A stretch of 64,000 nucleotides of DNA, taken from positions 1,523,275-1,587,274 of the forward strand of contig VXBA01004393.1 of the NCBI GenBank assembly GCA_013399895.1. Reading direction: 5' to 3'. A program made the position numbers and the translations under genes. This stretch comes from Serilophus lunatus (taxonomy: Eukaryota; Chordata; Aves; Passeriformes; Eurylaimidae). The notes beneath the pieces were generated by a model. It did no database searches. It worked only from the letters and a program-made list of their open reading frames with translations, and was not told the origin of the DNA. Below, in pieces: positions 24,021 through 35,175 of the stretch (position 1 is its first letter; each line of letters begins with the position of its first letter).

Positions 24021-25950
24021 TGAGTTGGGTATCCAGGGAGCTAGAATATAAGTTTATATGTCTTAGTAAATCAGCATAATGATTCTTTTTAGTGTCTTGG
24101 TGTGACTCTCAGAATTTTTGAGTATTAATAGAAAATAATTCCTGTCTATTGCCTTTCTACATCCCTTAGGGAAAGATTCTTTTAAGGTTTTTGCATGTAC
24201 ATATTTTGCTAAATTTATTTATATTTTTTTATAACTTCTGAAGATTTTTAGAACTTTTGAAGGAATCACTCTCTAGATTCGTGATACTGAAAACACTGAC
24301 AGCTCGGGCTTCCCAGTAAAATTTCTTATTGCTCTCAATTGCCCTTAAGAATGTCTTATTACTTTATTTAAATGTACATGCTGGTTTATAGCCTATTTAT
24401 AGTCATTGCCAAATCCATTGTTTTTCATTTTGAGACCACTAATAACAGGCTCTTGAAATCTTTTTGGGAATAGGAAGGAAGTTTAATAATAAATGCCAAG
24501 TCTACTATACTTGCTTTAATTCCTCCTGCTTGTGATTTACTAAAGAGCAACACAGTGACCAGACTGTATGAACTACAAACAAACACTGTCTTTTCAATTC
24601 TTCGCCACCTAAGCAAGTATTGGTAACACAAGTGACCTAATGGAAATTTTAGGGCTTCACCCTAAAATATAGAGAACCCCAGACCAGAAAGGCATAGCAA
24701 AACAGCTGTCACATTGTCTGTAACCTCCCAGCTCCTTCCTTTTCTGACCAGGCACAAACTATATTTTATCTGCTCTGAATTTAATGAGTGAAGGTGTTTT
24801 TTGGAGTTGATATACCCAGAAGTGCTGGAAAAGCAGTGAGATGAGCAAATGAGTGCTGCACATCTCCACAGTGACCTCAAATTTGTTGGGTGTTGTATAA
24901 TTATTTTTCTCATGACAGAGAGTTTGAAAACCCGTAGGTAATTCAGTGCTGTTCAGTGTTCCTCTGCGACTTTCATTTTGTCATGGTTGTGCTCTTAGTT
25001 GATTTTTCTGGCTTTTTCTCAGCTGTTACTGCAAAGGATTTTTTGAAGTCTAAATTTTGAAACGCATATTGGTTCACCATAATTTTCTTAATACTGCTTT
25101 TGACATGTAGAATCTGGTTAGGCTAAAAATAATAGTAATTCATAGTCTCAGTAAACAGTGTTCACTTGTGACCTTTCTGCACAAAGGGTGTCTGCTACAG
25201 ACACCCTATTAAAGACTTGGGGATGCCTAATATAGTCCCTCTGTGCATTGGTACTATGGCAGGTCAAGGAATTCCTTTTAGTTAGTATTGAGATTCACTT
25301 TGTAGTGGCATTTCAAAAAGGTTGGAAGAGTTGCCCTATACTGCATACACTTCATAATTGCTAATTTCAGGTCTTTTCAGGGTAACTGATACTTTAATGT
25401 AAATAAAAAATCAAGGCTGTGTTTTTAAACCAAGGCATAATGGAGCAAATGGAAATTTACATTTTACTCAAAAAAAATATTTATTGACTGAACAAAAAAC
25501 AGAATTTCTGAAATAGATTGCTTTCTCTTATTGAAGGAAAATATTTTTAAAAAACTCAAGTTTATTTATAAATGCAAATATCAAGGCTTTCTTTTAAATC
25601 CCTACAACTAGTTAAATCTTCAATGCTTTATAAAACAGAAATCATAGCAGAAAATACATGTAATACTGATAAATAATTCAAGTCCTTAGAGTTTTTAAAA
25701 AATATATTGTCATGGAAATAACCATTTCATGTTTGTATGAACATGTAAATAGAAAACACCAATTAACTGTAGGGAAAATTCTTCTGAAGAGACTTTGAAA
25801 TGTTTAAATTATAATTGTCAAGTCAAAAATTGCAATAGCATCCATGGAGTCAGAGCAGTAGTGCATTGTGTGATATCTGTGGGACACAAAATAAATCTCA
25901 CCCATAAACATATGCAAACAGCACTGTAAGACACTGAGCACTTTGTCTCT
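24021..25950. other. A+T-rich noncoding DNA, no gene seen
   Basis: No gene is supported. Minus-strand frames of 68 codons (24425-24631) and 83 codons (24662-24913) have no recognisable domain. Nothing else noted. Confidence 0.55.
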
Positions 25951-26018
25951 GAGATACTTCAATACTGCTCACCTTAAAGGCAAAACAGGTGTGTAAGTGC
26001 TTTGCTGGATCAGGGCCA
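25951..26018. repeat. ancient amniote interspersed repeat fragment
   Basis: The segment ATACTTCAATACTGCTCACC, then TTAAAGGCAAAACAGGTGTG, then TAAGTGCTTTGCTGGATCAG and GGCC closely follows an old palindromic repeat. I remember that repeat from turtle and crocodile genomes as GACTTCAATGGGACTACTCA, CATGCTTAAAGTTAAGCATG, TGCTTAAGTGCTTTGCTGGA, TCAGGGCC. The final 20 bases are almost identical. This is the best preserved of the ancient repeat copies in the window. I cannot securely name its family. Confidence 0.65.
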
Positions 26019-27180
26019 GCACCTCACAGGAGTGACCTCAGAGTATTGGGATCCCCCTCCTGCCTCCAGGGGTGAAGATGACCTTCCTGACAGTATAGTT
26101 GCATGAAGCAGTAGTTCCTCAGAAACACCCAGCCTTCAGGTACCATTTCAAGCATAGAGCACACTTTTTCCTCCCCCATGTCTTTCTGGAGGAGAAGGTG
26201 GAGTGGTTGAGTCTTGAGAAAAAAGTGTGATGTGAGCGAGAGATTGTGCAGTATTTAAATTCAGAGTATAGGTTTTCCCCTTTTCCACTGTTCTTGCTTT
26301 TCAGTAGTTTATTCAGGTTAGATGTAAGAGAATAACCTGTTTTATGAACACAAAAAAATTATAGGAAGCTTTTGCTTTAAGCATATTTCAATACAAATTA
26401 AGGAACATAAGGCAAAGTCCATACTAGGTGCTTTAGCTAAAGAAATGTATCATATTCCTAGTTTTATTTTAATTTGTTTGAGACACAAGATACTGAATAC
26501 ATAATAGTTCCATTCAGTTTAGTTATACACATCAGATAATTTAGGGTTCAGTCTTTCTAGTTCAAATTTCCAAGGTGTTTTCTGTTTCAGAACATCAGCC
26601 ATTAGAAGACCTTTTAAACTGTCATTTGAACAACAGTTTTCAGCACAGTTCAGAGATACAGGGAGAAGTGTTCCAGCTTTTGCATACTATTGCATATTGT
26701 TCTCATAGCCTTCACTATATGCATCATCATTTGTAAAACTAGGGTTAAAAAAAAAGGTGGCCAAAAATGCTGAGGCTGAATTGAATCACTCTCTAAAGGA
26801 TACATATTTGCACTCAAGGATTTTTTTTATACATATGGTTCTATTGGTGTGTGAAGCACGCAGGCTCATATTAAACAGAGTTTATAATACAAAAATACAG
26901 TAAATATATCTCAAAGCAAAAATCTCATTGTGCATTGTGTCTAATTGTTATTTACTGACCTGAGGTCCACAGCAGACCATACCATTTTAAGAGTTGTCTT
27001 CATGAAAATATCTTCTTTTAATTTTTGCAAATCACATTTTCACCTCTACACTGTGAAGAGCAAAGCTTAAGATGATACCCAAAGACTTGACAGTATATTA
27101 TGCCAGGGAGTGACAATTTAAAAAAAAAAAATACAGTTCCAAGTGTAAGTTTAAAAATGTAACTAAAAGCCTTCATCAAA
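26019..27180. other. noncoding DNA, no gene seen
   Basis: No gene recognised. A short G+C-richer patch follows the ancient repeat (about 26020-26090). The rest is A+T-rich, with an A-rich run at 27121-27131. Confidence 0.5.
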
Positions 27181-27640
27181 GTTTAAAGAGCTTCTTGTGC
27201 TTTTAGCATCTGCTTATTCTGATTTATTGACAATGACACACCTAGCAACAGTCATTCCTACTGAAGCAGTGAAGTAATGGACTTCAGGAGAAAAGGGGAA
27301 AAACAAGTAGGTGCTGCACACAGGAGAGAGGCCGCTGATTACAGACCACTAATTTGTTATGCACTCTGGCAAATCAGCAGTGATTCATATGACAAATAAG
27401 GAGAAAAAATTAACAGCTGTCATGTTGTGATGTGTTAATTTCCTGACAGTCTCTGCACTGAAGCCAATTACTGATTTAAGGGCAGGGAGAGAGAGCCCTG
27501 TTCAAGCTTCTAATTAGGCTTCTTCAAGACTAAAAGGATAAAAGCAAAAATAAGAGCAAGAGAATGAAGCAGGTAGCCTCAGCTTCATAAAGCATACATG
27601 CTTTTAAATCCTCAATTAAATAGCTTTAAGCTTATGTGTG
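27181..27640. promoter_or_regulatory. candidate conserved noncoding element (enhancer-like)
   Basis: This is a long non-repetitive block with dense regulatory-type words. These include a CAGCTG E-box at 27414-27419 directly after a TTAA core, GCTGATTACAG near 27334, CACTAATTTG near 27346, a TTAATTTCC core near 27437, and CTAATTAGGC with a TAATTAG homeodomain core at 27511-27517. Almost no simple repeats and no open frame are present. Texture and motif density resemble deeply conserved developmental enhancers. Evidence is visual only; an alignment to other amniotes would settle it. Confidence 0.4.
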
Positions 27641-28936
27641 TTTAAGAGAAGAATTTAGAAACATTTATTCACTTTTATCCACGACCTTGTGTTTTAGTCT
27701 TTTGTGTAGTAATTGGGAGATACAGCCAGCCCAGATGTCTGGTCTCCTCCTGCAGCCATCCACATTCCTGGATGTGACCTGCCAGTAATACCTATAGTTA
27801 GCAATGCCAACACCTGGTCATCAGCTCTACATGCAACCAGTATAAAGGGACACCAACAAGTTCTAGCCCTGTTGGCCCAAAGAAGGGTCTTGGTAACTTA
27901 AGGGAACCATAGTTGTTTTTTAAATTTTTGGCTCTGACTCCAGCCCTTGGATAAGCAATGCTTGTGCTCACGGGAGAACCAAGGGAATACGTGGCCTCTT
28001 GGCCACATATGCAGGAAGCTGAGCTAATCCTGCAAGCTTCTGAGTGCCTTCACCTTGAAACTAATTGGAAAGGAGAGCAATCAGTATCCAGTGTGATGGA
28101 GTCCAGCGTGAGGCAGGACCTGGAAAGAAATAGCTGTGTTGAGGAAATACTGAGGTAGCAGGTGATTCATGCTATGATTTTGAAAGGAGCCTGACTTTGG
28201 TCATATAATATGATGTACATTCCCTAACTGTCCCTAAAACAGGCAAATAAACTGGGTATGGCATGAAACATTCCAGTAAAGTAGCTGATTTTGTAAGAAA
28301 TATTTTATTTTCTTAATGTAACACTTAAAAATTAAAACCAGGTTTCCTGTCGACCCACAATTTAAACCTACAGTATAAAACTATAAACTGACTGTAAAGA
28401 GCTTTTGCCTCTTTTTCTTTGGCATTTACTCAAAAGTGACGTGTGATATAAAAATCAGGAATTAGTCACTGAAGAGGAAGCATGGATTTGCTCCAAAAGG
28501 AAGGAGAGATTTCATCCACACATTTTTTATTTCTTTTCATATTCAGATGATCATGGAGAGGGACTTTTACAGGTTGCTACCAAAGTTTTTCAGAACACTC
28601 TTCTGCTTCTTAAAAAGCAATTATGGAAACAATTTTGAAAAATTCACTTGCACTTTTAAAGTGGGCAACCATCGCTTATTTCTGCATTACTACTCCCTTT
28701 GTTTGAGCTTCAAATACAGCTCTTCCTTGCTTCAGCAATGGGCAGAAACAGAAAAAATATGATGTGAATTCCTAAAATTGCTGAATTTATGTTGGAAAAG
28801 AAAGAAATTTTTCTAATGAAGTTCTGCAGTCAGCAATGTAAGCAAACCTCTCCAAAGAAAGTATGATGAGCCCCAGCTTAAGTAGCTGGTAGAAGCTGAG
28901 CTGCAACAATACAGCGTTTAGAATATTTAAATTATC
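27641..28936. other. noncoding DNA, no gene seen
   Basis: Plus-strand frames at 27713-27901, 27958-28158 and 28547-28762 (62-71 codons) are unrelated to each other and lack recognisable domains. The interval 27720-27860 is mildly G+C-richer. No repeat recognised. Confidence 0.5.
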
Positions 28937-28985
28937 CCAGGCCAAAATCCCTGTATGGTACTTGCACTAGACTTCAATCACTGCT
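28937..28985. repeat. possible ancient amniote repeat fragment
   Basis: The order CAGGCCAAAATCCCTG then CTAGACTTCAATCACTG recalls a degenerate copy of an old amniote repeat that starts GGGCCAAATCCTG and contains TTGACTTCAATGG. Only two short blocks match, so chance similarity is a serious alternative. Confidence 0.3.
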
Positions 28986-30150
28986 GTGGAAATAAAGTAA
29001 CAAAGTCCTCGCTACTAGATGGGATCAGCTGGAGAATCAAGAGTTGGTGAGGAAAATTAACTTAAAATATGCATGCGACATGTGCCTTAAACTTAATGCT
29101 ACAAAATATAAATAAATAAAGTCAGTGTGGTAGTTAAGTGACAGTGAAACAATATACAAGAGACTGGCTTTATTGGGGGAATCAGTTTACAGTAATTTGA
29201 AATCTACTGGCTGCAATTCTTCCCCATCTTTATTTGGGTATTTTAGTTAATAGTTTTTGTGGCCACTGAGAAATTATATGAAACAGATTTTGTGAGGTTT
29301 TTTTCTGTCTTTGAAGTATTTAGAAATCTAAATTAATGTCACGCTAAAAGTTTGCACCATAGCAGGACAAATGTTTATTTTTAAGACTTATTATTAATTT
29401 TAGTATATTTCAATATAAGTGATAGTAGGTATGCTATTGCAAAAGGCAGTAAGACCTTTCTGACATTGATTTTTCTTGCAATTTCATCCTTATTCTTGAT
29501 GGGATGGATAAAAGTAATTCAGTCGCTAGGCTTGCTCAATCCAGATCTGCTATCAATTCAATTGAAATATGTCTACATTGAGTGTATTATCTTTTTCGGA
29601 AGGATAAGTAAATGAATTAAGCACATGCAATACTTATCTGATCACTGTCCAAGCTAACTTATACTTTATTGATTTATAGTGCCCTTCATAAATGTAGAGG
29701 TGTTCTGCACTATTTTATGCCCATGGGCTGCTTCAAGCACCTTTGAAAAGCAGCCATTTCTGTCATTAATTTGCTTTCATACTTGATTGCACCCATAGTC
29801 AACTTCTCACTCCAAGCAGAATCTTTTCAAGATTCCTCACCACAGACTGTCCTGGTTATGAAGACAGATCCTGCAGTCCTTACCAATGCATCGCTTGACT
29901 TTGGGACCCCTGTAGAGTAGTGTGTTGAGTGTGGATAATCCTGGACATGACTCTGGCTCTGTGCCTCTGCTCTGTAACATGCTGACTTCTTCCTTGCTAA
30001 GTGATGTTAAATGCAAAGGGGAAGTGGTGGAGCCAGGGGAAGGAGATGTCTATAATCTCCTGCAGGATCTACACGGATGCAGTAGGGGCTAGGATTCTTG
30101 CACGATCCTCCCAATTTCTGCATTTGTAAAAGTAAGGGACAATCTGACTC
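28986..30150. other. noncoding DNA, no gene seen
   Basis: No gene or secure repeat. The piece TGATTTATAGTGCCCTTCAT near 29670 faintly resembles the start of an old L2/MIR-type tail but is too short to call. Confidence 0.5.
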
Positions 30151-30250
30151 CTGGGGCATATTTAGACCTCATCCTAGGAAATCTGTCACTGAAGTCAGTG
30201 GGTGTTTTGCCTGAATAAGTATTGAGTAAAGACTGAAGGCTTTGGCCTAA
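30151..30250. repeat. ancient amniote interspersed repeat fragment
   Basis: The core CACTGAAGTCAGTGGGTGTT, then TTGCCTGAATAAGTATTGAG, then GACTGAAGGCTTTGGCCT matches, with decay, an old repeat common in turtles and crocodilians. I remember it as TTGACTTCAGTGGGAGTTTT, GCCTGAGTAAGGACTGCAGG, ATTTGGCCC. The copy has a short insertion before GACTGAAGG. Upstream limits are unclear. The family name is not known to me with certainty. Confidence 0.6.
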
Positions 30251-30839
30251 CATTTATATCAAATATGTCCTTTCCAAATTCATTAATTCTAGTTTTAAAA
30301 TTATATTATCCATATCTCTTTTTACTGTCCCTGACCCCTTTTGCACACTCTCACCATTAACACTCCCAGTCACAGATATCTGGAAATGTATTCCATCATC
30401 AGTAATACATTCAACCTGACTCATGTTCATAACCCACTCCAAGGTACTGGTATGAAGAGCATAGCCATGGGTTACTAAACACTGAATTTATAAAATGTGA
30501 AGAAAGAAATATGCTGCACTTAAAAGTATCAGAGCCCATTTTGCGGTGTGCTTGATCTCTTACACGTGGTCTTGTGCCATAGTCTGCGTTAAAAGCAATT
30601 AATAATACCAACTCCTGTGTGAGGAGCTCTACTGGATTTTGCCTATTCTATATATTTTACTTTTCATGTGATGATGAATAAATTAATTCCATTAATATTT
30701 AATTAACTTTAAGTTGAAAGGTGACATCTAACTTAGCCAATTTACTGTTCTGTAGCTAGTTTAACTTTGGATCATGTGATTTTAATTCTTTCCATGTGAC
30801 CAGGTGACTAAAGTTAAAAAAAAAAAGAAAGGGAAATGC
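30251..30839. other. A+T-rich noncoding DNA, no gene seen
   Basis: Two minus-strand frames of 62 and 66 codons overlap in different frames and have no recognisable content. An A11 run lies at 30816-30826. Confidence 0.5.
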
Positions 30840-31110
30840 ACAGATTAATTTCATTCTTTAACCTTCCTAATGCATCTGCTTGCTTGCATCGAGTCGCAGA
30901 CAGCAGATCATCACATGATTTATAGTAGTGACCGCTGCCTGCATCTCTCAGGCTAATGACACATACACTAAAGTCATTGATTTGTATGAATAGCCTCCGC
31001 TCTTCATTTATCACAATTTAATGTAAGAGTTTGCAATGCAGAAAAAAATTTCACATGGGAAGCGTGGCCCCACAGGCCTGACCGCTAAGCAGTTATGAAT
31101 CATTTGCTGC
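30840..31110. promoter_or_regulatory. candidate conserved noncoding element with retained CpGs
   Basis: In a CpG-poor background this block keeps at least six CpG sites (30890, 30895, 30933, 30998, 31063, 31083). The word TGACCGCT occurs twice in the same orientation, at 30929 and 31079. It also carries AAAGTCATTGATTTGTATGA and TATGAATCATTTGC, typical of AP-1/POU/TALE-rich enhancers. No tandem or transposon structure is visible. The 66-codon antisense frame is judged incidental. Retained CpG suggests either constraint or lack of germline methylation. Confidence 0.45.
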
Positions 31111-33430
31111 CTTTTAATATATATACTGTTCTATTCTTGAAAATGCCCTGTAAGGTCGTGTTTCTTTACAGAACACCACTACAATTACGAACCAAAAGTA
31201 GATGTTTTAAGAAAAAGTATGTATGAAGCACTGCCAATTTAAACCCATGTTAGCATTTCCCGTTTTTCTTTTTTTTTTTTAGTGCAACATAAAAAGCCAA
31301 TTTTATCATTGATATAAGCTGGGAAAATTAATTTCATTTTAGCAGAGTTATAGCTGTTTTTGTTAGTTCAAATGTAACCCATGAAGTTTATTAACCTGCC
31401 TGTGTAGTACACTGAACTTCAATAAAAATACTGACCTAAAATCAGAGCAGCACTATGTGCAAGTAGGATTTGGAAAATTGTTTTTTCCTCAAGTTCAAGT
31501 GTAAGTTAGATTTGATTTTTTTAGTCTTAAAGCATCTACTGGGATTGTATAAATGTGAGCACTGTTAGCTATACAAGATGTCTTCCTGAGGACAACTCCT
31601 CTTTGCACAGAAATTAAAGGTTTGGCTGTTCAGGTTCTTTTCTTTTAAATAAGAGATATGAAGCCTAAGTGTTTCAGAGTTCTCAATACAGTCTTGATGG
31701 TCACAAAATCACTGTTTTCAGCAGAGAAGGAAAACTGAAGCACTGTTTGTGGTTTCAGAAATAGATGCTTAACAAACAATGATATTAATTTCTTCTGGGA
31801 AATACGTTCCTGATGTTGTAATACTTGCAGCGTGAAGTGAGGAAACAGTATCTTGTAGGAGTCAGAGTTTAGGTGATATAATTTCTTTTTTCTAAGGTAA
31901 AAAATAATCACAACATGAAGGGAAAATATATGCAGTATCACAACACAAGGGAACCAGGTATCCCAGACATTTTAAACTTTTGCCATTTTAAATTTTTTAA
32001 CCATGCGTTAGACTGGCAATATTTAAAACAAATGAAAAAAGGATGATTTTTAATGAGCACTGAAAAATTTTACATTTTGTCTTAAGATATTTTTGTTTTA
32101 CCAATCACATTTTTTTTGTGTGTTTTTTGTTAAGCTTATAGTTCAATCAATTCCCAGTGCAGCATGGACTGAAATAAAGAAAGAAACAAAATGAAAAGTT
32201 TAGAACTTCAATTACTGGTAACGCAGGTAAATCTAATGACAGTGTCTCACATCTCCCAAACTTTGGACGTTTTTAGCAGGGATCAGTTATTATCAGAATA
32301 AATTGTCATCATAGTGAATATCTTATAGCTGGACTGAATCAGTGCAATTCAAGAACATTAGTCAGCTTTTGTAAAATTCCAAAATAATTGGGTTTGCATA
32401 GTCTGTCATTCAATACATCTTTTTTTTTGGAATTTGGAAGAGGTTCAGCAGACCTGATATGGGGTTGGCCCTTGATGAGGGTCTTCTGTGACTTTTCCAG
32501 GAGCTCTGAAAAACAATCCTTACACTTGAAGTATTGGCAGATAGTTTCAATCCAAAGTTGAGGCCAGGGGTTCATCATAATGTGCTGCAGTGGCTCCTCG
32601 GGAGAAATGAAATGTTTTTCTGCTCATTTCTAATAAGAACATGATATTTTTCTCATAGGGATATTAATACTTTTAATTTTCTCGCATGTTAAACTTCCAT
32701 GCTAAAAGTATTTTTATACGTGGTTACTCTCAGTGTAATAATTTATTGTGTCTTTGTTTAAAATATTTCTGCTACTTTAAAACTTGCACTCAGTATTTTT
32801 CAGATACAAACCAGTATGTTTTTATTTCTTTGCACAGATTATTTAGCTGGTGTACATATAGTGCATTAAATTGTTTATATGCACAGCTTGTACACATATT
32901 CATGACAGATAGAAAATTGTTAGAACATTTTTGAAGAAAATACTGAATTTTGTTGTAGTGTTAGGGAAGTATTTTCAGATAAACCAACATTTATATGTGT
33001 TTTATATACCTGTTTACTCTGCCATTCACTGGGTTAATATAGTTACAGTAACTGCCACATCACATGTTGTACCTAAAACTTCTTAGCAAATCATTCAAGA
33101 AAAATCCCTAAAAATTAGAGATAACCTATTGCAGCTTGCAACAACTTATTTGCAGGCTCTTATGTGTAAATATATAGACAGAAGCTTGTTCTGCAAGAGA
33201 AAATACTTAGAAATGGAAATGCCTAAATGTTTGCAAGAAAATAAATGTAAGAATTAGGATTGGGTTTGATATTTTGACTTCATGCATGAGTTTGATATGA
33301 GACACCTGCTTGCTCCCTAAATTGTCCAACAGACAGTGTGAAAACAGGATACACCTTCCATATTTTTTCAAGATTATAGCCTTCTTTCTGTATGGGGATG
33401 TGCCTAGCACATTTCTCAGGCTTCTGAAAA
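31111..33430. other. A+T-rich noncoding DNA, no gene seen
   Basis: No supported gene. The 98-codon minus-strand frame at 31645-31941 and the 79- and 82-codon frames at 32339-32578 minus and 32686-32934 plus have no recognisable domain. No repeat recognised. Confidence 0.55.
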
Positions 33431-33620
33431 ATAAAAATAACGACGTAATTTAGAGTTTTGGGACTTGGGAGATCAAGGCAGGCAGCCTTATCTTATTGTT
33501 GAAGAAACAAGTGCCAAAATTCCCTGCCGACTTATGTGAGAGCGGTGTTTGCATTTGAATTTAAATTTGGGCGGATGTTTTGTTCATAGAAGATTCTAAT
33601 ATTTCGAAATACAGTTGAGT
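33431..33620. promoter_or_regulatory. candidate conserved noncoding element with retained CpGs
   Basis: The block keeps six or more CpG sites within about 170 bases (33441, 33444, 33528, 33543, 33572, 33605), against a background where CpG is rare. Two similar words, GCGGTGTTT at 33542 and GCGGATGTTT at 33571, lie in the same orientation. No open frame or transposon signature explains it. This makes a regulatory element plausible, but conservation and chromatin data are needed. Confidence 0.35.
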
Positions 33621-33768
33621 TCTAGCTTCCAGAAAATAAATAAGTGACTATAATTGGTTTTTAATAGAATGATATGTATCATCTGCATATTTTTTGTAGT
33701 TAGGGAGTAGAGTTCTGAGGCAGTTTCTGGAAATACAGGGCTTATGCTCCAAAATGCTTTCTCCAGGG

Positions 33769-33830
33769 AATTGTAGAATCATTTAGATTGGAAAAGACTT
33801 TTAAGATCATCAAGTGTAGTTGCTCTTAAG
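33769..33830 (-). mobile_element. CR1 LINE 3' fragment, minus orientation
   Basis: TAGAATCATTTAGATTGGAA followed by AAGACTTTTAAGATCATCAA is the reverse complement of the classic avian CR1 3' end (GATGATCTTAAAGGTCTTTT, CCAACC, ATGATTCT). Only the last 50-60 bases of the element are recognisable, so it is a severely 5'-truncated or eroded copy. No coding part remains. Confidence 0.85.
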
Positions 33831-34894
33831 CTATCCTCCGGTTTAATGCAGCTGCTATGCAATTAATAATGCAAGTTTTAGTTTGTTTGTCCTATGTATA
33901 GTGGAGCAAGTACATGAGAAAAGACTCTGAGTGAAGGTTTATTGTAGTTAATGCTGACACTACATTAATTCAAGCTGCTGGATAAAATTGTGTTAATGTT
34001 GCAGCATTCCCATGTAGCTTCCATGAAATAAGATATGCTTCACTTCCTAGTTTGAGCTGTAGTCCCATCTTGTCACCCTTCACTTTGGAGGTGGCTGGAG
34101 TTCACAGTAGTTTTGTGACTTGAGATCATGAATAAATGTAATGCTGTGAAAGATGAGTTCAGTTCTTGTTAAAAATATTAATAGAACAAGGAAGAGAGTA
34201 AAAAAGGTTACAAAAATCAGAAAACCTTCTTTGATTTTAATTCATTGGGATATCTAGAACAAAAGCACAGCAGTGTATAGTCCTTCATCTTTAAAGTCAT
34301 AAAACGATCTAGCCTACATGAACATTCTCTTTGAGTTCAGGTTCATGATGTTACTTCTGAAAGTATTTTCAGAGCTACAGTGTGGCCATTATACATTGCT
34401 ATTAATAGTAATGAGGATAATAGGTCTGTTAAATGTGGACCATCAGCATTAACTTTGAATTTTCTGGAGTTTGGCATGATGTTTAAAACATTCTTATCAT
34501 TTTATCTGAGCATTGTGAAAATATTATCAATTTATTTTAATTTCCTGTTTAAAATACTAGCTCAAAATCTACACAAAGCACATTGTTTAACCAGGAGATT
34601 GGAATATTTTCATCAATTGCACTCTCTAGGGTGCATCTGTCTCAAATGTCTCTCCTGAGAATGAACACCAGAGGGTTTAGAATTGTGTTAATTATTGGGA
34701 CTCTCAGAAAGCCCTATTATTTACTTGGTAAATGCATATTTCCCTAAGATTGGGCTTATTTTTTCCTCCTTCTTTCTGAGTTTTTCATTACATTATAATT
34801 ATTCCTGTCATAGGTGCTTATTACTTTGTGTTTGGGTACCATTGGTTCCTTAAAGCAGTTGTTCTAAACAAAAAAAGTTTTATTAAAACAGAGG
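33831..34894. other. A+T-rich noncoding DNA, no gene seen
   Basis: A 92-codon plus-strand frame at 34380-34658 has no recognisable motif. Nothing else noted. Confidence 0.5.
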
Positions 34895-34995
34895 AGCCCA
34901 AATTTTAGCCCTGATTCAGTGAGGCACATAGCCATTTGGCTGTTTTCAAGCATGAGTGTGTTCAGCCAGCTGGATTAGCCACATGCCCATGGGCA
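34895..34995 (+). repeat. ancient amniote interspersed repeat fragment
   Basis: TTTTAGCCCTGATTCAGTGA, GGCACATAGCC, GGCTGTTTTCAAGCATGAGT resembles, with decay, the left arm of the palindromic amniote repeat I remember as GCCCTGATTCAGCAAGGCAC, TTAAGC, GCTTAACTTTAAGCATGTGA. It appears to be the same family as the copy at 25951-26018, seen from the other arm. Boundaries are approximate. Confidence 0.45.
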
Positions 34996-35099
34996 GGTCT
35001 GCCATGCTCATGCCATTCCTGCTTCCGTCTTGTGCTCATGTGATTATGCAGCTTCCAAACTGCTGTTGGCTGGTTTCCAGCTGTGTGGCTCCACACGCA

Positions 35100-35175
35100 A
35101 GCACAGCTGGGACGCAGCTGTCTGCACCTGACTACCTGGGCATGCCCTAGGGCACATCTGCACTTGTGCAGCCTA
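35100..35175. repeat. adjacent palindrome and hairpin, possible ancient transposon end
   Basis: A perfect 12-base palindrome TGCCCTAGGGCA lies at 35143-35154. Three bases later comes a hairpin-forming CTGCAC-TT-GTGCAG at 35158-35171. The word order CCCTAGGGCACATCTGCACT recalls an old amniote repeat whose end I remember as TAGGGCACGTCTACACTGCA. It may therefore be the end of a fossil transposon-like element extending towards 35250. The surrounding 34950-35180 is G+C-richer. The 64-codon frame across it is not considered coding. Confidence 0.4.
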
